Positions 1-9,987 of a stretch of 64,000 nucleotides of DNA are shown in pieces. Origin of the DNA: an uncultured Hoeflea sp. Lineage in GTDB: Bacteria; Pseudomonadota; Alphaproteobacteria; Rhizobiales; Rhizobiaceae. Within the stretch, counting starts at the first letter, position 1; every line of letters starts with the position of its first letter. A program made the position numbers and the translations under genes. Location of the stretch: assembly GCF_947501405.1 (NCBI RefSeq), contig NZ_CANMVK010000001.1, positions 744,001 through 808,000 on the forward strand, given 5' to 3'. Below the pieces are notes generated by a model, which saw nothing but the letters and a program-made list of their open reading frames with translations, was not told the DNA's origin and searched no databases.

Positions 1-812
1 TCACTGGTGGTCGAGCCGAGCACGAAGGCGCGGATTCTTGAGTGGCCGTAGGCGCCCATGGCGACAAGGCTTGCGCCGTGGTCTTCGACGCGTTTGCCGA
101 GCACCTCGTCGGGCTGTCCGGAGAGGATGGTGGATTCGACGGTGAGGCCCGCGCCGGTGAGAATGGCGCTGGCGTCCTCGAGTGCCTTTTCGGTGTCGCG
201 GTTGCGTTGCCCGACCGTGACCAGATCGATCTTCAGGCCGGAAAACAGCGGATTGCGGGCGATGTGGTCGACCACGCGCTGGCTCGAGGCGCCGCCATCA
301 TAGGCGACGATCACGGTGTCGATCGGCTTGAAGGCGCGGGAGGCGACGAAGACCGGCTTGTGGCTCGCGCGGATGAAGCGTTCGAGATGCGCGCCAAGCC
401 TGAGACTTGCGAAATCGGCTTCCTCGCCGCGCTTTCCCACCATGATCATGCTGGCGGGGGTTTCCCGTTCGATCACCGTTTCGACGATCTCACCCTGACG
501 CAGATGCGTGGCCGAGACGTTTCCGCCTGCCGCCTCGATGATCGCCCTGGCATCATCAAGAATGGCGCGGCCCTTTTGCTGCAGGAGTTTGGCGCGCTGC
601 TCGTCCAGCGACGACAGCTCCTCAAGCAGTGCGGTGCGGGCGCCGAGCGCGATCGAGCCCGAGAGGTCGGATTTACCCGCGCCCGGATTGCGGTCGAGCA
701 CATGCAAGAGCTCGATTTCGGCCTGCATCCGGGCGGCAGCCCAGGCGGCGTGATCGCAGACGCTTTTCGAATAGGTGGACCCGTCAACAAGGGCCAGGAG
801 AATGTTGGTCAT
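1..812 (-). CDS. Universal stress protein (UspA family), C-terminus truncated by window edge
   Basis: Minus-strand translation from ATG at 812: MTNILLALVDGSTYSKSVCDHAAWAARMQAEIELLHVLDRN..., ending in the G-A-Y-G-H-S-R-(I)-R ATP-binding motif of USPs; not in the ORF track because it runs off the window. Confidence 0.85.
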   Translation of the reverse strand, partial: MTNILLALVDGSTYSKSVCDHAAWAAARMQAEIELLHVLDRNPGAGKSDLSGSIALGARTALLEELSSLDEQRAKLLQQKGRAILDDARAIIEAAGGNVSATHLRQGEIVETVIERETPASMIMVGKRGEEADFASLRLGAHLERFIRASHKPVFVASRAFKPIDTVIVAYDGGASSQRVVDHIARNPLFSGLKIDLVTVGQRNRDTEKALEDASAILTGAGLTVESTILSGQPDEVLGKRVEDHGASLVAMGAYGHSRIRAFVLGSTTS

Positions 813-883
813 GATCGGGTCCTTCCTTCGAGCGCGCGTCACGTCCAGCCGGACGCACCAAGGTCGCTCTCTACCTTATGAAT

Positions 884-2368
884 CTAGTGCGACATCAGCT
901 TGTCCATCGCGCCGGGCTTGTCGTGGATGGCAAGCCGGTCGACGATGGTTTCGGACGCTTCATTCATGCCGATGATCTCCACTTCCGCGCCGTCGCGGCG
1001 GAATTTGAGCACCGCCATATCGAGTGCGGCGACACTTGAAATATCCCAGATGTGGGCGCGCGAGACATCGATGACGACCTTTTCGAGCACTTCCCGGAAA
1101 TCGAAGGATCGCATGAAATCATCGGCGGAGGCGAAAAACAACTGACCCTCGACGATGTAGGTGCGGGTGCGGCCATCGTCCGAAAGGGTCGAGCGGACAC
1201 CGAACAATTGCGCGATCTTCCAGGCGAAGAACAGGCCCGAGAGCAGCACGCCGACCAGCACGCCGATTGCCAGATTGTGCGTAAAGACCACGAAGGCGAC
1301 CGTGGCCAGCATCACCACCGATGAAGAGCGCGGATGGGTCCTGAGGCTCTTGATCGAGGACCAGGAGAAGGTGCCGATCGAGACCATGATCATGATCGCC
1401 ACCAGTGCGGCCATCGGGATCTTGGCAACCCAGTCGCCGACAACAACGATGAAGAACAAGAGCATGGCGCCCGCCACAAAGGTCGACAGACGGCCGCGGC
1501 CGCCGGATTTCACGTTGATGATCGACTGGCCGATCATTGCGCAACCGGCCATGCCGCCGATAAAGCCGGTGGCGGTGTTGGCGATGCCCTGGCCGACGCA
1601 TTCCATGTTGCGGTTCGACGAGGTGTCGGTCAAATCATCGACGATGGTCTGGGTCATCAGCGATTCCAGCAGTCCCACCGCGGCGACGGCCACCGAATAG
1701 GGCAGGATGATCATCAGCGTTTCCAGCGTGAGCGGGATTTGCGGGATCAGGAACACCGGCAGCGTGTCGGGCAGCGCCCCCATGTCGCCCACGGTTCGCA
1801 GATCGAACCCGAAAATCAGGGTGACCGCGGTGAGCACGATGATGGTGACGAGCGGCGAGGGGATGGCGGTGGTGATCAGCGGGAACAGGTAGATGATCGC
1901 AAGGCCGGCGGCGACCATCACATAGGTGAGCCAGGGCACGCCGATCAGTTCGGGCAATTGCGCCATGAAGATCAGGATCGCAAGCGCATTGACGAAACCG
2001 GTCATCACCGATTTGGAAACAAACCGCATGACGTAGCCGAGCCGGGCGACGCCTGCCAGGATCTGGATCAGTCCGGCGAGCACAGTGGCGGCGAGCAGAT
2101 ATTGAAGCCCGTGCTCCTTGACCAGCGTCACCATCAGCACTGCGGTGGCCGCCGTTGCCGCCGAAATCATGCCCGGCCTGCCGCCGACAATCGCGGTGAT
2201 GACGGCGATCGAGAACGAGGCGTAGAGGCCGACCTTGGGGTCGACGCCGGCAATGATCGAAAAGGCGATCGCTTCCGGGATCAGGGCCAGCGCCACAACC
2301 AGGCCCGACAGGATATCGCCGCGGATATTGCCGGTCCATTGGGTGAGATAATGATTGAGCGAGATCAT
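884..2368 (-). CDS. SulP family inorganic anion transporter with STAS domain
   Basis: 494 aa; multiple TM helices, '[40 protein letters not shown]' SulP signature, C-terminal STAS-like segment. Confidence 0.9.
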   Translation of the reverse strand: MISLNHYLTQWTGNIRGDILSGLVVALALIPEAIAFSIIAGVDPKVGLYASFSIAVITAIVGGRPGMISAATAATAVLMVTLVKEHGLQYLLAATVLAGLIQILAGVARLGYVMRFVSKSVMTGFVNALAILIFMAQLPELIGVPWLTYVMVAAGLAIIYLFPLITTAIPSPLVTIIVLTAVTLIFGFDLRTVGDMGALPDTLPVFLIPQIPLTLETLMIILPYSVAVAAVGLLESLMTQTIVDDLTDTSSNRNMECVGQGIANTATGFIGGMAGCAMIGQSIINVKSGGRGRLSTFVAGAMLLFFIVVVGDWVAKIPMAALVAIMIMVSIGTFSWSSIKSLRTHPRSSSVVMLATVAFVVFTHNLAIGVLVGVLLSGLFFAWKIAQLFGVRSTLSDDGRTRTYIVEGQLFFASADDFMRSFDFREVLEKVVIDVSRAHIWDISSVAALDMAVLKFRRDGAEVEIIGMNEASETIVDRLAIHDKPGAMDKLMSH

Positions 2369-2590
2369 GAGACTTGGTCATCCTGTCCGGTGGAAGGAGG
2401 GATCGGGGCTGCCATTGGCGGTTAGTGCGCCGGAACTGCACGATGGCGCGCCGCAAGATCGCGTCGGCGGCATGGCGCGGGATTGGACCCGATCACGGGC
2501 GGTGAGAATGCCGCCTCGTTACAGGCATTGGGCGGCGATGCCAAGCAAAGCCTGTTCGCAAGTGCAAAAAATCCCGCAGGAGACCGGTTT

Positions 2591-5500
2591 CTATGCAGCG
2601 AGTTCGTGGATCCGGACCTCTGGACTGACCGATCGGGCAATGTCGCAGAGATGGCGATGGTGGGTGAGGTAGATCACCTGTCCGACCCCGGACATGCCGG
2701 AAAACAGCCTGAATGTTTCCTCGGCGCGGAAATCATCGAAGCTTTCCATGATGTCGTCGGCGATGAAGGGAACCGTCCTCCGGGCCTTGGCGAATTCGTG
2801 ATAGCCGGCGATGCGCAGCGCCAGATAAAGCTGGAACTCGGTGCCCTGCGACATCTCCGAGACCTGGATCGAGGGGCCGTCACGCTGCAGCGCGATCAGC
2901 AATTCGCGGCCCTTGTCGGGCTGGGAGGCAAGGCCTGTGTAACGGCCGCGGCTGATGGTGCGGACCGCCTCGGACGCCCGCGCCATCATGGTCGAGCGAT
3001 GGCGCTCGCGGTAGAGCGTGAGCGCCTGTTCCATGGCGATGACACCGGCGGACAATCTCAAATACCGTTCCGCCTGTTCGCCGATGGTCAGAAGCAGGGT
3101 GCGGCTTTGCTGCTCGATACGTGCAACCGCATCGTCGCCGCCCACGGCATCGCGCGCCTCGCCGGCCCGCGCCATGGCCGCGTAAAGCTGCTGCAGCTCG
3201 GCGTCGCGGAGGTCCAGATCGGCTTCGAGGTCGCGCTTCTGCGCGTCCAAAACCGCCGGATCGGCCTCATGCAGCCGGTTTCTTGCCTCCTCGATGGAGC
3301 TCGCGTTCAAGGTGGTGCAGATCTGCGCGGTGAGCTTGGCAACCTGGTCCGACAACTGATTGCGGCGCAGCCCGCGCTCGACCTGCAAGGCCGCCTCGCT
3401 GAGGGTGTCCGCACCCAGCGCTTCGAGGATCTGCGTGCGTTTGCCTGCATGGGCGGCGCGGGCCTGAAGATGCTCGCGCTGACGGGCGCGGGCCTGGTCG
3501 CGCTGCGCGGACAGGGCTTGCCAGCGGGCTTCGGCGTGTTCGGCCATCGCCAGTCTTTCGCTCAGTTTCCGCGCCAGATCAGCGGGCGATGAGGCGTCGC
3601 CGCAGACGCCAATCTCAGTGGCGAGCCCGGTCAGAGCCGTGATGTAGCTTGTCTGGTCGCGCTCCATCTTGGCAATGCGATCGGTCAGTCCGGCGCGCTC
3701 CTTGACCTCCGGCGCCAGTTGCGCAAGCAGCGCAAGGATGTCGCGGGCCTGGCGGGGCGTGGGTACCCGGTCGCGGGCGCCGAGCCAGGATTGGGCGCAG
3801 ATCGACTTGAAGGCCAGGAGCCAGGCTTTGGCGCTGTCTTCCGTTCGCTGCAAATCGGCCTCACGGCGTTTGAACTCGGCACTGGCTGCGGCGGCCGAGC
3901 GGCGTAGACCGGCGAGAACGGTCTGATGCGCGACCAGTTGGTCGGCCTCTGTCAGCAGGTGATCGAGATCCGGTTGCGCAGCTTGCTCATCAGAGCCGAA
4001 CCCGAAGGGCGCGAGCGCCCGGACGAGCCGGTCAATGGAAGCCTGGCGGTCCTGTTGCGCGGTGGTGATCTGGTGTTCGAGGTCGCGGACGGACTGCGCC
4101 AGATCGAGCGCCGTGGCGCGCTGGCGCAGCCAGTCCTCAAGCACGTCCGGTGTCATGGCGCGGTCGAGCGTGTCCGACAGGCTGGCAATGGCGCTGGCGA
4201 TGTTGGCTTGATGCGTGACGGTCCGGGTCTCAAGGACGGCGCGGGACGCCCGGACGCTGTCGAGATCGGCGTTTGCCGCGGCAACCTGCAGGGCGTTCTG
4301 CCGCAGTTTGGCGGCATCGGCCTGGTTGGCGAGCCGGTGGTCGGCGGCCTGATCATGTGCGCTCATGGCGCTTTCAAACCGCTCCGCCGTGTCGCGGTAA
4401 AGTGCGGCCTTGTGGGTCGCCCAAGCCTGATCGCGGACCGAACGCAAATCCCGCACGGCCTCGTCGGAGAGTAGGTCGGCCGACTGAACCATGGCCTCAT
4501 GCTCGGCCTCAAGCCGCCGCAGCGTCTGTTCCAGCCGGTCTGTTTCATCGTCGAGCCGTGCCGCTTTGCGCGCGATGCTCTCGCTTTCGGCTTTCCAGGC
4601 GCTGAGAGACGAGGGAGGCGGCGCATTCATCGCCTGCAGCTCGTTAGCGGAACCGCGCCAGGGCGCCAGGGCCGCGAGACCGGCTTGAAGCCGTTGGCGT
4701 GCCGGTTCGATGGCGCGTTCCGCCGTTAGAAGCCGAAGCCCGTGATCCTGCCGCCTGATTTCGGCAAGGGTCCGGGTGAGCGCGGTGAGGACGTCTTGAT
4801 GCGGGCCGGAAGCGATCTCCTCATCATCGATGGCCACGGGCCCGGCCGCAGGAGCTTCCACAGACCGCAGTGCCGCCCGGGTTTCGGCAAGGGTCGCGGC
4901 CGCTGTTTCCAATTCGGCCTTGGCGTTCATCAATCGCGCGTCGAGCGCCGTGCGCTGGTCGAGCAGATCGGCAAGATCGGCCTGGGTGCGGGCGTCTAGC
5001 AGAAGCGATGCCGGGTCAGCGGTGTCCGGCTCGCCAAGCGCGGTCAGGATCTGGCTGATGTTGCCCTCGATGCGGCTGAGTTGCAGGCGACGGTCGGGCA
5101 GATCTTCCTCGGCACTGTCATGGCGGGTGCGCAACGGCACCAGGTCGGCGATACGGCCGCGCATCGACAGGATTTCCTGGTCGACATCGATGGCGTCGAT
5201 TTCAGTCCCCAGCCGATGGATGTCCTTTTCGATCTCCTCGCCGCCGGCTTCGAGCCGGGCGTGTTCATCAAGCAGAGCGGCAATCTCGTCGCGCCATCCC
5301 GGAACCACCTCCGGCAGGCTTCGAAGGGGATCGAGTTCCTTTTCGAGCTGGTCCAGCTCGCCACTCCAGGGCAGGGCAGCCAGCAGGGCCGAGACGCCCG
5401 AAAGCTCCGCGCGCAACCCCCGGCGGTCTTCCGCAGCGGTCTCGTAACGGGCTTTGGCCTCGTCATATTCCCGGCCGAGCCGCGCGTAATCACTGACCTG

Positions 5501-6109
5501 GGTGTCGATTTCCTCGCGCTCGGCCTTGAGAGCGGCAAGCTGCGATTTCAATTCAGCCAGTTCACCGGAGCGGGCGCGGTATTTGTAGAAGCCGTCGGTT
5601 TCAGCGCGGATCTGCGCCAGATTTTGCGACATCTCGCCCAGCCCGGCGCTTGCGGAAAACAGCAACTCGCCGAGATCGCCGTGACTTGCTAGGATGCTTT
5701 CCCCGCCCTGTTTCAGCGAGGTGCTGTCGAGCGAAAACATGGTCCGGTAGCTGTCGCGATCGAGCCCGCCGAGGGCTGCCAGCAAGGTGGTTCCTGACAC
5801 GGGCTGATCGCGGCCGTCATGGAGGCTGTTCTGCTGGCGTTTGAGGCGGGTGAATTCGTGCGCTTCGCCTTCGATCTCAACCGTCGCGCCGATGCGCATG
5901 GTGGGATAGGCGTGAAGGAAATTGTAGCTGCTTTGCGCAGGAATGCCGAACAGCAGATCGAGCCAGGCGTTGAACAGGGTGGATTTGCCAGCCTCGTTGG
6001 GCCCGTAGATCACGTGCAGATCCGGGCCTTCATCGGGATGCGCACCGAAATCGATGACGCGGTCGGTGAACTTGCCGTAGCGGGCGAGATCGAGACGACG
6101 AAGACGCAT
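2591..6109 (-). CDS. AAA family ATPase, YhaN/SbcC-like (SMC-type coiled coil)
   Basis: 1172 aa; N-terminal Walker A 'YGPNEAGKST', long coiled coil, C-terminal 'FIADDIMESFDD' Walker B-like; ATGA overlap with upstream nuclease gene. Confidence 0.88.
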   Translation of the reverse strand: MRLRRLDLARYGKFTDRVIDFGAHPDEGPDLHVIYGPNEAGKSTLFNAWLDLLFGIPAQSSYNFLHAYPTMRIGATVEIEGEAHEFTRLKRQQNSLHDGRDQPVSGTTLLAALGGLDRDSYRTMFSLDSTSLKQGGESILASHGDLGELLFSASAGLGEMSQNLAQIRAETDGFYKYRARSGELAELKSQLAALKAEREEIDTQVSDYARLGREYDEAKARYETAAEDRRGLRAELSGVSALLAALPWSGELDQLEKELDPLRSLPEVVPGWRDEIAALLDEHARLEAGGEEIEKDIHRLGTEIDAIDVDQEILSMRGRIADLVPLRTRHDSAEEDLPDRRLQLSRIEGNISQILTALGEPDTADPASLLLDARTQADLADLLDQRTALDARLMNAKAELETAAATLAETRAALRSVEAPAAGPVAIDDEEIASGPHQDVLTALTRTLAEIRRQDHGLRLLTAERAIEPARQRLQAGLAALAPWRGSANELQAMNAPPPSSLSAWKAESESIARKAARLDDETDRLEQTLRRLEAEHEAMVQSADLLSDEAVRDLRSVRDQAWATHKAALYRDTAERFESAMSAHDQAADHRLANQADAAKLRQNALQVAAANADLDSVRASRAVLETRTVTHQANIASAIASLSDTLDRAMTPDVLEDWLRQRATALDLAQSVRDLEHQITTAQQDRQASIDRLVRALAPFGFGSDEQAAQPDLDHLLTEADQLVAHQTVLAGLRRSAAAASAEFKRREADLQRTEDSAKAWLLAFKSICAQSWLGARDRVPTPRQARDILALLAQLAPEVKERAGLTDRIAKMERDQTSYITALTGLATEIGVCGDASSPADLARKLSERLAMAEHAEARWQALSAQRDQARARQREHLQARAAHAGKRTQILEALGADTLSEAALQVERGLRRNQLSDQVAKLTAQICTTLNASSIEEARNRLHEADPAVLDAQKRDLEADLDLRDAELQQLYAAMARAGEARDAVGGDDAVARIEQQSRTLLLTIGEQAERYLRLSAGVIAMEQALTLYRERHRSTMMARASEAVRTISRGRYTGLASQPDKGRELLIALQRDGPSIQVSEMSQGTEFQLYLALRIAGYHEFAKARRTVPFIADDIMESFDDFRAEETFRLFSGMSGVGQVIYLTHHRHLCDIARSVSPEVRIHELAA

Positions 6110-7404
6110 CAGCGGGTCTCGTCCTGTGCACCGGGGCCTGCATGAAAGCGTGACAGAACGTCATCGACGCCTTCGCGGGCCAGTTTTGCAAGCCGAGCCC
6201 TGGCGTCGGTCTCGTCCGTGCCGAAGCGATTGCGCAGTGTTTCGTCATTGGGGAGCTGAGCCAAGAGATTGCCGGCGATGGCGGACAGTCTGGTCTGGAA
6301 GGCGTCGGAGCCGAGGATGTCGTCATCGATCAGCCGGCGGATTTCCTGAAGCGGCGCGATGTTTGCCGTGTCGCTGACAACCAGTTTCTGACGGTCGCAG
6401 TCAATTTCGATCTTTTCGATCCAGACCGAGCCGATGCGCGCACCCCGCTCGCGCGCCTCCGTTAGCAGCACATCGGCATCGCGGCGCATGCGCCAGGCAA
6501 GCTCGGTGGCGCCGGTGATTGTGAGCCGGACCACCAGTTCGCGCGCCGTGGCCGCTTGATGTGCTTGCTTCAGCACTGTCGTCAGGCTTTCGGCGAGATC
6601 GCGCCACTCTTCCAAACCGCTGGCGTCGACGGTCACCCTTGCAAACTCGGCAAGCGCGGTCGGGCGTTCTTCAACGCTGACTTCGCCCGTATCGGTAATC
6701 GACACGAGGCTTACGGATTTTGGCCCGGCCTCGTTGATGTCGCGACCCTGCGGCATTCCCGGCATCACGATGGTGCTGCGGCCGGTGATGACTTGACGGC
6801 TGTGGATATGTCCCAAGGCCCAGTAATCATAACCCAGGGCTTCAAGATCGGCCGGGCTGCAGGGTGCGTAGGCGTCATGGCCCGGCGCGCCGCCAAGGCT
6901 GGTGTGCAGGATTCCGATGTTGATCGCATCGGCGATGGCCGGTTTGTATCGCGGAACCAGGCTTTCGGGTGCGGTGGGGTTGGCGAAGCTCAAACCGTGC
7001 ATGGCCACCGGCTTGGCGCCCGCGCCGCGCTCGATCAGGTGGGTTTCAGCGCGCGCGCCGAACAATTTGACGGAACCGGGCAAGACCAGCTCCTTGGTCA
7101 CCTTCGACATGGCGTCATGATTGCCGCGGATAATGAAGGCGGGGATGCCTGCGCTTGAGAGCCGGTCGAGTTCGCCTGCCAGAAACCGCGCGGTTTTCAT
7201 CGAGGTCTGGGCGCCATCATAGAGATCGCCGGCGATGATCAGGGCGTCGACCTGCTCGTCTAGGCACAGGTCGATGATTGCGCTGAAAGCCGCGCGGGTG
7301 GCGGAGCCTATCAGATCGGCAAGATCCGGATCCCGCAACGCCAGGGATTTGAGCGGCGAATCGAGATGGATATCGGCTGTGTGGATGAAGCGAAAAGCCG
7401 CGAT
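6109..7404 (-). CDS. DNA repair exonuclease, SbcD/YhaO-like metallophosphoesterase (apparent non-canonical ATC start)
   Basis: Reading frame upstream of the track ORF encodes 'IAAFRFIHTADIHLDSPLKSLALRDPDL...' containing the D-x-H metal motif; 'GDLYDG', 'GNHDAMSK' and 'LGHIHSRQV' follow. In-frame stop at 7432-7434; no ATG/GTG/TTG between it and the motif. Confidence 0.82.
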   Translation of the reverse strand: MAAFRFIHTADIHLDSPLKSLALRDPDLADLIGSATRAAFSAIIDLCLDEQVDALIIAGDLYDGAQTSMKTARFLAGELDRLSSAGIPAFIIRGNHDAMSKVTKELVLPGSVKLFGARAETHLIERGAGAKPVAMHGLSFANPTAPESLVPRYKPAIADAINIGILHTSLGGAPGHDAYAPCSPADLEALGYDYWALGHIHSRQVITGRSTIVMPGMPQGRDINEAGPKSVSLVSITDTGEVSVEERPTALAEFARVTVDASGLEEWRDLAESLTTVLKQAHQAATARELVVRLTITGATELAWRMRRDADVLLTEARERGARIGSVWIEKIEIDCDRQKLVVSDTANIAPLQEIRRLIDDDILGSDAFQTRLSAIAGNLLAQLPNDETLRNRFGTDETDARARLAKLAREGVDDVLSRFHAGPGAQDETR

Positions 7405-7667
7405 CGAACGGTCCTCCAGGCTCGTGTCCGTTCAAAGATGGGCGTTTATCCGCAAGGGCCGACCTTGAACACACTGGAGCCATAGCACACCGGGTTGCGA
7501 TCGCCACGGTTCCTCCCGCCAGTCTGCCCATTGAGCTGTGCATATTCACAGGCTGCGCTGAACGGGATCGCTTGGAAGCCTCGGTCAGTTGGGTGCCGTC
7601 CGGGATTCGATGCTCACCGGCCGGCGGAGGTCGGAAGCGCTGAACAGTGGGTTAGGGCGCGGGGCGC

Positions 7668-8237
7668 TCAGGGTTGCTTGCTGGTCTTGCCGGTGATCTT
7701 GAGCCAGCGGCCGCCATGTTCGGGTGCCTGTATCTTGCGGAAGCTCATGCGCGCCGAACGCACCGGTTTGACGTCGTCATAAAGGTTGTCGAGCACGAAG
7801 TCGCCGTCGCGGGTCCGCACCACCAGCACAGTGTGCGCCTCGCGGCCATTGTGGCCCATCGTCAAAAGCAGTTGCGAGGATTTGAAGCCCCGGCTCATCA
7901 GCTTGGCGCGTTTGGCAAGCGCATAATCCTCGCAATCGCCCATGCGCGTGCGGCCGGTCCAGTATTCCTTGCGCCCGAAGGCTTTCTTGTCGGCCACCGG
8001 CTTGATCGCACGGTTGACCGAAACATTGACCTTGGACAGCAGGGCCAGCCGAGCCGGCGGCAGCGCTGACGCGGCAGACCGGCTGCGGCAATCGGATGCG
8101 TGTCGGGCGCAATAGTCCACATGTCCGTAAGGCCGTGAGGTTTCCTTGCCGGTCTTGAGCCAATTGGATGCGAGCGAAGGAGAGACGAAGGTAAAGAGAC
8201 CGGCCAGCAAGGCCAGAAGGAATAGAGGCGCGCTCAT
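7668..8237 (-). CDS. Transglutaminase-like cysteine peptidase (BTLCP family), secreted
   Basis: Start MSAPLFLLALLAGLFTFVSPSLAS signal peptide; 'RMGDCEDYALAKRAKL' Cys-Glu-Asp motif and 'GREAHTVLVVRTRDGDFVLDNL' His/Asp motif. Confidence 0.85.
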   Translation of the reverse strand: MSAPLFLLALLAGLFTFVSPSLASNWLKTGKETSRPYGHVDYCARHASDCRSRSAASALPPARLALLSKVNVSVNRAIKPVADKKAFGRKEYWTGRTRMGDCEDYALAKRAKLMSRGFKSSQLLLTMGHNGREAHTVLVVRTRDGDFVLDNLYDDVKPVRSARMSFRKIQAPEHGGRWLKITGKTSKQP

Positions 8238-8435
8238 ATAGGTCACGGAGCTCCTTGGATTGCCCGGTCGAAAGTCCAGAGGGTCTGTTTCGCGGCCATG
8301 AAACGATAAAACGCCAACAAGCGCAAGCGAACGGCCAAAACCCATCGCGAAAGTCTCAATAATACGTGTTTCAGGCAGTATCTCTCAGGTGAGAGGCTGT
8401 GGCAGTCTCTGGTGCGGCGATATCTTGCGATGCGT

Positions 8436-8452
8436 TGCACAAAATTATTGCG
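8436..8452 (+). promoter_or_regulatory. Possible NtrC-type enhancer site upstream of urtA
   Basis: TGCACAAAATTATTGCG, imperfect match to TGCACC-N5-GGTGCA, about 150 bp upstream of the -24/-12 element. Confidence 0.35.
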
Positions 8453-8567
8453 CTGCATCAAAATTAGGCAAGAATCAGGGGACGTTGCGGCGCTCCGGTG
8501 CGAAGGCACTCCCGGTTTTCGAACGAAAACGCCTGTATTCAGGGCTTTACGGCGGGCATTTTCCAAC

Positions 8568-8583
8568 TGGCAAGCGGCTTGCT
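8568..8583 (+). promoter_or_regulatory. Sigma-54 (-24/-12) promoter of urt operon
   Basis: TGGCAAGCGGCTTGCT: GG-N10-GC spacing exact, 39 bp before the urtA ATG. Confidence 0.75.
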
Positions 8584-8621
8584 TGACCGGTCTTCGTGAA
8601 CAGAACAGCACGGAGGCTGAC

Positions 8622-9914
8622 ATGAAGACCACCAAAACACTGCGGATCGCTGCGGCAGCGGCACTGATGACGACGACACTCCTGACTCACTCCGCTTATG
8701 CAGAGGACGACACCATCAAGATCGGCGTGCTGCACTCGCTGTCGGGGACGATGGCGATTTCCGAAACCACACTCAAAGACACGATGCTGATGCTGATCGA
8801 GCAGCAAAACGCCAAAGGCGGGGTCCTGGGCAAAAAGCTGGAGGCGGTTGTCGTTGATCCGGCATCGGACTGGCCGCTGTTTGCCGAGAAGGCGCGTGAG
8901 CTGATGACCGTGCAGAATGTCGATGTGATGTTCGGCTGCTGGACCTCGGTGAGCCGCAAATCGGTGCTGCCGGTTATCGAGGAACTCAACGGGCTGCTGT
9001 TTTATCCGGTGCAGTATGAAGGGGAGGAATCCTCCAAGAACGTGTTCTATACGGGCGCTGCGCCGAACCAGCAGGCGATTCCCGCCACCGACTACTTCCT
9101 AGAGGAGCTGGGTGTCGAGAAGTTCGCGTTGCTGGGCACCGACTATGTCTATCCGCGCACCACCAACAAGATCCTCGAGCAATATCTCAAGGACAAGGGC
9201 ATTGCGGCGGAGGACATCTTCGTCAACTACACCCCGTTCGGCCATTCCGACTGGTCCAAGATCGTCGCCGATGTGGTGGCGCTCGGCGCTGACGGCAAGA
9301 AGGTCGGGGTGATTTCGACCATCAATGGCGACGCCAATATCGGCTTTTACAAGGAGCTGGCGGCGGCCGGCATTTCCGCTGACGATATTCCGGTGGTGGC
9401 CTTCTCGGTCGGTGAAGAAGAGCTGTCGGGCCTCGACACCACCAATCTGGTGGGCCACCTGGCGGCATGGAACTACTTCCAGTCCGCTGAATCGCCGGCC
9501 AATGCCGAGTTCATCGAACAGTGGAAGGCCTTTGCCGGTGAGGAACGGGTCACCAACGATCCGATGGAAGCCCATTACGTCGGCTTCAACATGTGGGTGA
9601 ACGCGGTCGAAGCCGCCGGCACCACCGATGTCGATGCGGTGCGCACAGCCATGTATGGTCAGAAATTCCCCAACCTGACCGGTAGCGAAGCCGAGATGCT
9701 GCCCAATCACCACCTGACCAAACCGGTGCTGATCGGCGAAATCCAGTCGGATGGCCAGTTCGATATCGTCAGCCAGACCGAGCCGGTGCCGGGCGATGCC
9801 TGGACCGATTTCCTGCCCGAATCGAAGGTTCTGGAAGCCGATTGGAAAGAGCTTGGCTGCGGCATGTACAACACCGAGACCAAGACCTGTGTGCAGTTGG
9901 GCTCCAACTACTGA
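8622..9914 (+). CDS. urtA: Urea ABC transporter substrate-binding protein
   Basis: 430 aa from MKTTKTLRIAAAAALM; 'IKIGVLHSLSGTMAISETTLKD', 'YPVQYEGEESSKNVFYTGAAPNQQAIP' are UrtA hallmarks; followed by urtBCDE. Confidence 0.95.
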   Translation: MKTTKTLRIAAAAALMTTTLLTHSAYAEDDTIKIGVLHSLSGTMAISETTLKDTMLMLIEQQNAKGGVLGKKLEAVVVDPASDWPLFAEKARELMTVQNVDVMFGCWTSVSRKSVLPVIEELNGLLFYPVQYEGEESSKNVFYTGAAPNQQAIPATDYFLEELGVEKFALLGTDYVYPRTTNKILEQYLKDKGIAAEDIFVNYTPFGHSDWSKIVADVVALGADGKKVGVISTINGDANIGFYKELAAAGISADDIPVVAFSVGEEELSGLDTTNLVGHLAAWNYFQSAESPANAEFIEQWKAFAGEERVTNDPMEAHYVGFNMWVNAVEAAGTTDVDAVRTAMYGQKFPNLTGSEAEMLPNHHLTKPVLIGEIQSDGQFDIVSQTEPVPGDAWTDFLPESKVLEADWKELGCGMYNTETKTCVQLGSNY

Positions 9915-9938
9915 TCGATCCCACTTTTCAAACCTTGG

Positions 9939-9960
9939 GGAGGGGGCTTCGGCCCCCTCC
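9939..9960 (+). other. Intercistronic stem-loop between urtA and urtB
   Basis: GGAGGGGGC-TTCG-GCCCCCTCC, 9 bp perfect stem with TTCG tetraloop, no following U tract. Confidence 0.7.
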
Positions 9961-9987
9961 AGCCCTCACATAGAATTCTGGTTCTCC

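Noticed and set aside
1334-2425. 363-aa plus-strand ORF antisense to the SulP gene
   Set aside because: Asp/Gly/His/Arg-biased shadow translation typical of antisense frames in GC-rich coding DNA; no recognisable domain.
2483-3592. 369-aa plus-strand ORF within the AAA ATPase gene
   Set aside because: Antisense to a conserved C-terminal ATPase region; no family resemblance.
9939-9960. Rho-independent terminator after urtA
   Set aside because: Strong stem but no U tract and the operon continues; recorded as an intercistronic hairpin instead.
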